From Burkholderiales bacterium (GTDB lineage: Bacteria > Pseudomonadota > Gammaproteobacteria > Burkholderiales > Burkholderiaceae_B): a DNA stretch of 64,000 bases. Positions 58,424 to 64,000 of the stretch are shown here, piece by piece. The notes under the pieces were generated by a model. The model made no database searches, was not told where the DNA came from, and saw only the letters and a program-made list of their open reading frames with translations. Both the position numbers and the translations under genes were made by a program. The stretch's first letter is position 1; each line of letters opens with the position of its first letter. The stretch lies in NCBI GenBank assembly GCA_021299735.1, contig JAJTEM010000009.1:124001-188000 (forward strand), given 5' to 3'.

Positions 58424-59912
58424 GAGCACCTCGCTTGCCAAGGGCAAACTCGGCACACTGTGCATCGGAATGTGCAATCACCCGCGTACCAATGGTTTGA
58501 GTGCTTTCATGTCCTTTACCTGCCAACAACACCACGTCGCGAGCGCTTGCTTTGAAAATTGCAAATTCAATTGCAAGCATGCGATCAACTTCAACATGTA
58601 TTTTGCCCAGCTCAGGCCTATCAATGCCTGTGCAAATTTCTTGCAGAATGCTTTCAGGATTCTCGCTGCGGGGGTTGTCAGAAGTGATCACCACAAAATC
58701 CGCTTTGGCAGCAGCCACAGCACCCATTAAAGGTCTCTTGCTTCGGTCACGGTCTCCACCACAACCAAATACCACCCAAAGCTTGCCTTGCCGCTTATTG
58801 GCAAAAGGGCGAAGTGCCAGCAGGGTTTTTTCCAGTGCATCAGGAGTATGTGCATAATCAACAACTACCGCTGGTTCGCCTTGAATGTGCTGCATGCGAC
58901 CGGGTGCTGGAGTTACCACTGCCAGTGCATTTCCAACCTCACTGGCGCTGTACCCCAGGCGAACCAAAGTAGCAAAAACCAAAGCCATATTGTCGGCATT
59001 GAATTCACCAATAATTGGTGTATCAATTTGGGTGTTTGCACCATTCATTTTCAGCTCAATTCGCTGACCCTTTTCCTGAGGGTTAACCTTCAGGATCTGA
59101 CATTCGGATGTGTCAGCATGGCCCACGGCGGCACACTCAATGTTTCTGCGCTGAACGTTTGCCAAAAACTCCATTCCGAACTCATCGTCCGCATTCACCA
59201 CCGCCAAACGCAAGGTTGGCCATCCCGCCAAAATCATTTTGGAACGGGCATAGGCAGCCATATCTCCGTGATAATCAAGGTGGTCCTGAGACAAATTGGT
59301 GAGTAGCGCAACATCTATGCTGACACAAGCCAATCTGCGCTGCTCGAGTCCAATCGATGAAGCTTCGATGCACACGGTGTCAAAACTGGCCGCCCTCAAT
59401 TCATGCAACAAGTGATGAACGCCAACTACATCAGGCGTAGTCAAGCCACTGTGGGGCTTTAACTGATCAGGCTCACCGTAACCCAGCGTGCCTATTACCG
59501 CCGCTTTTTTACCCAGTTGTTTTAGGGCCTGCGCCAACCAGCGGGTGACCGTAGTTTTTCCATTAGTGCCTGTGACCGCAATAATTGTCATGGCATCACT
59601 GGGTGTTTCGTAATATCCGAAAGCCAAATCAGCCAACATTGTTTTCAGATGCAACACAGGCAATACACTGGCGCTTTGGTAAGATCGGCCGTCATCATAA
59701 TCAACCAGCACAAGACCACACCGCTGCTCACGCAGTAAGTCATCCGCCAAATTACGTGGATCAAATTTTTCACCAGGCACAGCGAGAAACACGTCACGGG
59801 GACCTGTCAAACGACGATGATCAGTAACAAGTCCCGAGCAGTCTGCATAGAAACCACGCTCGTGGAGCTCAGCCAATACCTCTGACACTGAATGCAGGTA
59901 AGCGCTAATCAT
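58416..59912 (-). CDS. murE: UDP-MurNAc-L-Ala-D-Glu--meso-diaminopimelate ligase
   Basis: The 498-aa Mur ligase adds the third stem residue. ATP loop GTNGKTTVTRWL (about residues 114-125). The motif DNPRSE near residue 408 selects meso-diaminopimelate over lysine, as expected in Gram-negative bacteria. Overlaps ftsI by 4 nt. Confidence 0.96.
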   Translation of the reverse strand: MISAYLHSVSEVLAELHERGFYADCSGLVTDHRRLTGPRDVFLAVPGEKFDPRNLADDLLREQRCGLVLVDYDDGRSYQSASVLPVLHLKTMLADLAFGYYETPSDAMTIIAVTGTNGKTTVTRWLAQALKQLGKKAAVIGTLGYGEPDQLKPHSGLTTPDVVGVHHLLHELRAASFDTVCIEASSIGLEQRRLACVSIDVALLTNLSQDHLDYHGDMAAYARSKMILAGWPTLRLAVVNADDEFGMEFLANVQRRNIECAAVGHADTSECQILKVNPQEKGQRIELKMNGANTQIDTPIIGEFNADNMALVFATLVRLGYSASEVGNALAVVTPAPGRMQHIQGEPAVVVDYAHTPDALEKTLLALRPFANKRQGKLWVVFGCGGDRDRSKRPLMGAVAAAKADFVVITSDNPRSENPESILQEICTGIDRPELGKIHVEVDRMLAIEFAIFKASARDVVLLAGKGHESTQTIGTRVIAHSDAQCAEFALGKRGAHA

Positions 59913-61669
59913 AGGCGACTCCCTGCAGTGCCAGGTGCAGCAACAAACTTTCGCAATTGTTCGGTAGATTCGATCGCGTCAGGCTGCACATTCAAACGGG
60001 TCAACACGCTTTTTGTAATTGTCGAGAAAACTGGTGCGGCAACCAAACCACCGTAATACACGCCTCCCTTGGGCTCATCGACCATAATGGCAACAATCAC
60101 ACGCGGATCGGACACAGGCGCAAGACCAACATAGGAAGAAACATATTTGTTTACGTAACGGCCACCTTCTTGTTTGTGAGCCGTACCAGTTTTGCCTGCA
60201 ACCCGATAGCCTTGTACCTGGGCTTTGATCGCAGTTCCTTCGGGCCCAGACGCCAACTCAAGCATATGCAACATACTGTCGGCGACTTTCTCGCTAATTA
60301 CGCGATGCGACACTATGGCATCCTGGGGACCACGCTTAACGAGAGATGCAGGAACAAAATGCCCCTTGTTCGCAAAAATTGTGTAGGACTGCGCCAACTG
60401 AATCAAAGACACAGAAATGCCATGCCCATACGACATGGTAGCCTGCTCAATCGGACGCCATTTATTCCAAGGACGCACTCGGCCAGCCACCGAACCTGGG
60501 AATGCAATCGAAGGTGTTTGCCCGAATCCAAGTAAATTAAAAAAGTCCCAAAGATCTTTTCTCTCCAGTTCCAACACAATTTTGGAAGTACCCACATTGC
60601 TGGACTTCTGGATAATTTCCTCAACCGTCATCACGCCATGCGGCTTTGTGTCAGTCACGGTGGCTGGACCAATCGAAAACCGTCCGTTACCAGTGTCAAT
60701 TCTCGTACTGGCTTTGACCTTACCTTGATCCATGGCCAAGGCCACACCAAAAGGCTTCAACGTTGAACCAGGCTCAAACATGTCCGTGAACACACGGTTG
60801 CGCAATTTTTCGCCATGCAACTGTCCCCGGTTGTTGGGGTCGTATGTGGGAATATTGGCCATCGCCAGTAACTCACCGGTTTTTGCATCCAGTACCACGG
60901 CTGCCGCAGCTTTTGCCTTGTGTTGTTCAACTGCTTTTTTCAATTCAGACAGCACGATGTACTGCACATCTGCATCCACGGACAACACCAAATCCTGTCC
61001 GTTCACGGGTGGCCTCAACTCCCGGATGTCTTCAATCACGTTGCCCAATCGATCGCGCAGCACGTTTCTCTCGCCATCCTCACCGGTCAATCGATCATTG
61101 AATGCAAGCTCAACACCCTCCTGGCCTTTGTCCTCAATGCTAGTAAAACCGACCAAATGCGCCATGGTCTCACCTTGGGGGTAATACCGTTTACTCTCTG
61201 TAACAAAGCCCAACCCTGGAATCTTTAGCGCTTTGGCCTTTGCCGCAACATCGGAATCGACCTGGCGATCCAGGTAAACAAAAGCGCGCTTGCTGTCTTT
61301 GCGCATCTGGGCAATCATTCGGTCTGGCTTCAAACCCAGTATTGAAGCAAGTTTGCGCAAATCTTCATCTTTTGCATCACCAATACGTCGGCCGTCATAC
61401 CACACGCCGTGGGCAGGAACACTCTGCGCCAAAACCACCATATTGCGATCAAGCAAGCTTCCTCGACTGGCCTGAAGCGGCAAGGTACGCTCCAAACGCT
61501 TGGCCCCCTGCTCCTGCAAAAAGTCGTTGGAAATAATCTGCAAATATGCGGCGCGTGCAATCAAGCCACCAAAAGCCAGTGAGATGCACACCAAAACAAA
61601 ACGCGACCGCCACGCAGGCAATCGCATTTCAAGCAATTCTGATCCACCAAAACGGACAGCTTTACTCAC
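59909..61669 (-). CDS. ftsI: Septal transpeptidase FtsI (PBP3)
   Basis: The 586-aa class B penicillin-binding protein cross-links septal peptidoglycan with FtsW. It has one N-terminal membrane helix, and catalytic motifs SxxK (GSTLKP), SSN (KSSNVGTSK) and KTGTA. GTG 61669 is preferred because GGAGGGGG lies 8 nt upstream and the frame overlaps the ftsL stop. Confidence 0.95.
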   Translation of the reverse strand: MSKAVRFGGSELLEMRLPAWRSRFVLVCISLAFGGLIARAAYLQIISNDFLQEQGAKRLERTLPLQASRGSLLDRNMVVLAQSVPAHGVWYDGRRIGDAKDEDLRKLASILGLKPDRMIAQMRKDSKRAFVYLDRQVDSDVAAKAKALKIPGLGFVTESKRYYPQGETMAHLVGFTSIEDKGQEGVELAFNDRLTGEDGERNVLRDRLGNVIEDIRELRPPVNGQDLVLSVDADVQYIVLSELKKAVEQHKAKAAAAVVLDAKTGELLAMANIPTYDPNNRGQLHGEKLRNRVFTDMFEPGSTLKPFGVALAMDQGKVKASTRIDTGNGRFSIGPATVTDTKPHGVMTVEEIIQKSSNVGTSKIVLELERKDLWDFFNLLGFGQTPSIAFPGSVAGRVRPWNKWRPIEQATMSYGHGISVSLIQLAQSYTIFANKGHFVPASLVKRGPQDAIVSHRVISEKVADSMLHMLELASGPEGTAIKAQVQGYRVAGKTGTAHKQEGGRYVNKYVSSYVGLAPVSDPRVIVAIMVDEPKGGVYYGGLVAAPVFSTITKSVLTRLNVQPDAIESTEQLRKFVAAPGTAGSRL

Positions 61670-61943
61670 GTTGAAAGCCCCCCTCCATCGGCATGAACAC
61701 AACCGCACCTTGAGCCGGTGGACTCATGTCCAAACGGGTCCGCGCAACCTCATCCACACGCTCACCTTTGGCCAAAGCCACCTGCTGCAATTGCAAACGG
61801 GTAAATGCCACTTCAATCTGGTGCTCTGCCTGCCGTTCTTGGCCAAGCTCAACAAACAAGGTTCGCGCAGCATGCTGCTGCTCAACCACCAACATGGCGC
61901 AAAAAATAACCAACCCAAGCAACAGGATATTCAAGCGCCCCAT
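61662..61943 (-). CDS. ftsL: Cell division protein FtsL
   Basis: The 93-aa bitopic protein has a membrane helix (about residues 5-24) and a periplasmic coiled coil. It forms the FtsQLB complex that activates FtsWI. ATG 61943 has AGGAGG just upstream and overlaps rsmH; a longer frame to 61970 is less likely. Confidence 0.9.
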   Translation of the reverse strand: MGRLNILLLGLVIFCAMLVVEQQHAARTLFVELGQERQAEHQIEVAFTRLQLQQVALAKGERVDEVARTRLDMSPPAQGAVVFMPMEGGFQRE

Positions 61944-62896
61944 GAGCCCCCTCCTTCTGCGGCAGGCCACTCGGCCAGCTTCTCAGCGACGCGTAACACC
62001 GATGAACGGGAACGTGGGTTCAACTCACACTCTTCTTTGCTGGGTTTAATCCGATCCAGCTTTTTCATCAAGGGCATGGGCTCGGGCAGGGGCAGCTTGC
62101 GCAAGCGGGCATCCTGTTGCGATTTTGGATTCGCCAGTTTCTCGATAAACTGCTTCGTAATTCTGTCTTCAAGCGAATGAAAACTGATCACTGCCAACCT
62201 GCCCCCTACCTTCAATCTTTTAAAAGCAGCGGTTAAACCTTGTTCGAGCTGCGCAAGCTCCTGGTTGACGTGAATCCGTAAAGCCTGAAAGGTGCGCGTT
62301 GCAGGGTCTTGGCCCGGCTCCCGCGTGCGAACTGCCCCTGCCACGATCTGGGCAAGGTCGAGTGTTGTAGTGATCGGCCGCTCCGCGCGGCGAGCAACAA
62401 TCGCTGTTGCAATCTGAACAGCAAACCGTTCTTCCCCATAATTCTTTATCACCTCTTTGATTTCCCGAGCATCGGCCCGAGCAAGAAAATCGGCCGCCGA
62501 CTCTCCAGTCTGCGGATCCATGCGCATGTCCAATGGACCATCCCGGCGGAAACTGAAACCTCGCTCAGCCTGATCAATTTGGGGTGATGAGACACCAATA
62601 TCCATCAACACCCCATCCACCTGATCGATACCCAATGAATCAAGCGCGAAATCGAGATCTGCAAACGCGCTGCGAATACCCCGAAAACGGGAGTCATTGA
62701 TGTCGTCCATGGCCTGAATGGCTTGAGGGTCGCGATCAAGCGCCACAAGCCGGCCTTGTGCAGAGAGTTTTCCGAGCAAAGCGCGGCTGTGCCCGCCACG
62801 ACCAAAGGTGCAGTCGAGATAAAGCCCGTCAGGCTTGTGCAACAGGGCGTCAACCGTGGGCTGAAGAAGCACGGGAATGTGTTCATGGGTACCCAC
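61931..62896 (-). CDS. rsmH: 16S rRNA (cytosine1402-N4)-methyltransferase
   Basis: The 321-aa SAM-dependent enzyme (MraW) methylates C1402 in the ribosomal P site. Signatures are [13 protein letters not shown], the SAM loop [12 protein letters not shown] and [13 protein letters not shown]. Overlaps ftsL by 13 nt; 2 nt from mraZ. Confidence 0.96.
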   Translation of the reverse strand: MGTHEHIPVLLQPTVDALLHKPDGLYLDCTFGRGGHSRALLGKLSAQGRLVALDRDPQAIQAMDDINDSRFRGIRSAFADLDFALDSLGIDQVDGVLMDIGVSSPQIDQAERGFSFRRDGPLDMRMDPQTGESAADFLARADAREIKEVIKNYGEERFAVQIATAIVARRAERPITTTLDLAQIVAGAVRTREPGQDPATRTFQALRIHVNQELAQLEQGLTAAFKRLKVGGRLAVISFHSLEDRITKQFIEKLANPKSQQDARLRKLPLPEPMPLMKKLDRIKPSKEECELNPRSRSSVLRVAEKLAEWPAAEGGGSWGA

Positions 62897-62898
62897 CT

Positions 62899-63327
62899 TC
62901 AGAAACTGAATTCGTTCAGTGATTCAGGCATGCCCGCGGCAACTGCCTTTTCCTCTTCCACCTTCAACAGCGTGGAATCCCAAATTTCGAAATGACTGCC
63001 CATGCCCAACAGCATCACGTCCTTGCTCAATGAAGCCGCCTCCCGCAACTCTGGCGACACCAGAATGCGCCCCGCTGAATCAATTTCAACATCGGTTGCA
63101 AAGCCAAGAAAAATGCGCTGCCAAGGACGAGCAGACATGGGCCAGGCGGCAATTTTTTCCCGATGCTGCTCCCAAACCGGACGCGGAAACATCAACAGAC
63201 AGCCGTTGGGGTGTTTTGTAAGCGTCAAGGCTCCCTCGCACTGCATTTGCAGCGCATCACGATGCTTCTGCGGCACATTCATGCGCCCTTTTGCATCCAT
63301 CGATAAGGAAGAACTGCCCTGATACAC
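62899..63327 (-). CDS. mraZ: Transcriptional regulator MraZ
   Basis: The 142-aa SpoVT/AbrB-like regulator has two tandem MraZ domains ([14 protein letters not shown] and [14 protein letters not shown]). It binds repeats before its own gene to control the dcw operon, of which it is first. Confidence 0.96.
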   Translation of the reverse strand: MYQGSSSLSMDAKGRMNVPQKHRDALQMQCEGALTLTKHPNGCLLMFPRPVWEQHREKIAAWPMSARPWQRIFLGFATDVEIDSAGRILVSPELREAASLSKDVMLLGMGSHFEIWDSTLLKVEEEKAVAAGMPESLNEFSF

Positions 63328-63334
63328 GCGAATT

Positions 63335-63374
63335 AATTTCCCACAAAATCACACAAATCCCCACGAATCACCAC
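63335..63374 (-). promoter_or_regulatory. MraZ-binding direct repeats
   Basis: On the minus strand four consecutive 10-nt units occur: GTGGTGATTC, GTGGGGATTT, GTGTGATTTT, GTGGGAAATT. MraZ is known to bind TGGGN repeats at 10-nt spacing, so this is the autoregulatory site. It lies between the promoter and the mraZ ATG. Confidence 0.8.
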
Positions 63375-63401
63375 TTTACGCATTATGAAATGGGTGGTCA
63401 A
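63373..63401 (-). promoter_or_regulatory. Probable mraZ/dcw promoter
   Basis: On the minus strand TTGACC (63396-63401) and TAAAGT (63373-63378) are separated by 17 nt, fitting a sigma-70 promoter. The -10 overlaps the first MraZ repeat, which suits repression by MraZ. Confidence 0.6.
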
Positions 63402-63565
63402 GCAGTTCTCTAGGGAAAACGCTTTACAACCAAGGACTTAGAAGTACTTTGGAGAAAATATCGAGGCAAAAATCGCTGAAAAAATAAGACCATAAAGACA
63501 ACACTGAAAGTAATGTCTTAAGAGCAGTCGCCGAAGATTAAATTGTGATGAAGAGATGTAGAAAG

Positions 63566-63962
63566 CGCGCCTGTAAGCCGGATTCTGTTCAATGGCTTTT
63601 CAGCCAAAGTGACAGTCATTCCTCTAGGCTGAAAATTGCTCTTCAGCTCAAGCCACCTACCCGCGCGCTCGGGGAGCACCGTTGACGCCCGAAAGCGCCT
63701 GCGCGCCTATTTGGTGTTGCTCCAAGTGGGGTTTACCTAGCCAGCCTTGTTGCCAAGCCTGCGGGGGTCTCTTACACCTCCGGTTCGCCCTTGCCTGTGA
63801 AAGTTGCCTTTCCATCGGCGGTGTGTTTTCTGTTGCACTTTCCGTCGCCTTGGGTTTTGTTTCCAAAACCGTATAACGCCTGGTCGTTAACCAGCACCGT
63901 GCTCACTGGAGTCCGGACTTTCCTCTCCCTGAAGTTCAGGCAGCGACTGTCCGACGCACTTT
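63566..63962 (-). ncRNA. rnpB: RNase P RNA (bacterial class A)
   Basis: The minus strand contains the conserved 5' core GAGGAAAGTCCGGACTCC and the 3' segment ending near CCGGCTTACAGG, both hallmarks of RnpB. The RNA is the catalytic part of the tRNA 5'-processing enzyme. Exact ends are estimated to within about 10 nt. Upstream position relative to the dcw promoter is known in betaproteobacteria. Confidence 0.92.
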
Positions 63963-64000
63963 CCGGGAACAAGTGTAGACCCATCCCAAACAAAAGCCAA

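Overview
The window is about 53-55% GC and looks like a chromosome segment of a betaproteobacterium of order Burkholderiales, most likely a Limnobacter relative. That placement is inference from gene order and protein sequence; no database search was possible. The evidence is a complete dcw cluster (mraZ to ftsZ, then a peroxiredoxin and lpxC), the secA/M23/DciA-like block, pilB-pilC-pilD-coaE-zapD, rplU-rpmA-obgE-proB, and divergent ypjD/ffh.

Left third (1-17300), accessory. A large protein (303-2696) joins a PD-(D/E)xK-like region, a DUF2075-type SF1 helicase core and a LexA/UmuD-like S24 domain. It is followed by a small integron cassette array without an integrase: three cassette genes (membrane protein, HEPN-like protein, trypsin-like protease) separated by recognisable attC sites, one of them decayed. 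Next come a HigB/NadS-type toxin-antitoxin pair with a perfect 23-nt operator palindrome, and an AbiEi/AbiEii type IV pair with a perfect 47-nt palindrome over its promoter and start. After a secreted protein, a zinc-ribbon membrane protein and an IS481-type transposase remnant lies a 624-aa protein with the Cys/His/Asp layout of the ShET2/EspL type III effector family.

The ribonucleotide reductase genes nrdB (12550-13782) and nrdA (17316-20252) are separated by a 3.5-kb island of short reverse-strand genes, including a Tlde1-like (DUF2778) putative peptidoglycan-targeting toxin with a possible immunity protein and a GIY-YIG protein. A 39-nt sequence occurs twice in inverted orientation, just upstream of the cassette array (2926-2964) and just upstream of the nrdA/nrdB island (17017-17055). 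In both places it is followed by GTTAG and then the first gene, which suggests two attI-like sites without an integrase.

Middle (17300-40200), mostly housekeeping: nrdA with NrdR and DnaA boxes, ampD, ypjD, ffh, a lytic transglycosylase, proS, rppH, proB, obgE, rpmA, rplU, ispB, pilB, pilC, a damaged pilD, coaE, zapD, a MutT/ThiE-like fusion, a DUF815 ATPase and argJ. pilD carries an apparent internal deletion of about 62-65 nt that shifts the frame and removes the first catalytic aspartate region.

Right third (40200-64000): secA, an M23 peptidase, a DciA-like DUF721 protein, lpxC, a peroxiredoxin, then the division and cell-wall operon ftsZ-ftsA-ftsQ-ddl-murC-murG-ftsW-murD-mraY-murF-murE-ftsI-ftsL-rsmH-mraZ, read on the minus strand from a promoter with four 10-nt MraZ-type repeats. 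The window ends with the RNase P RNA gene on the minus strand.
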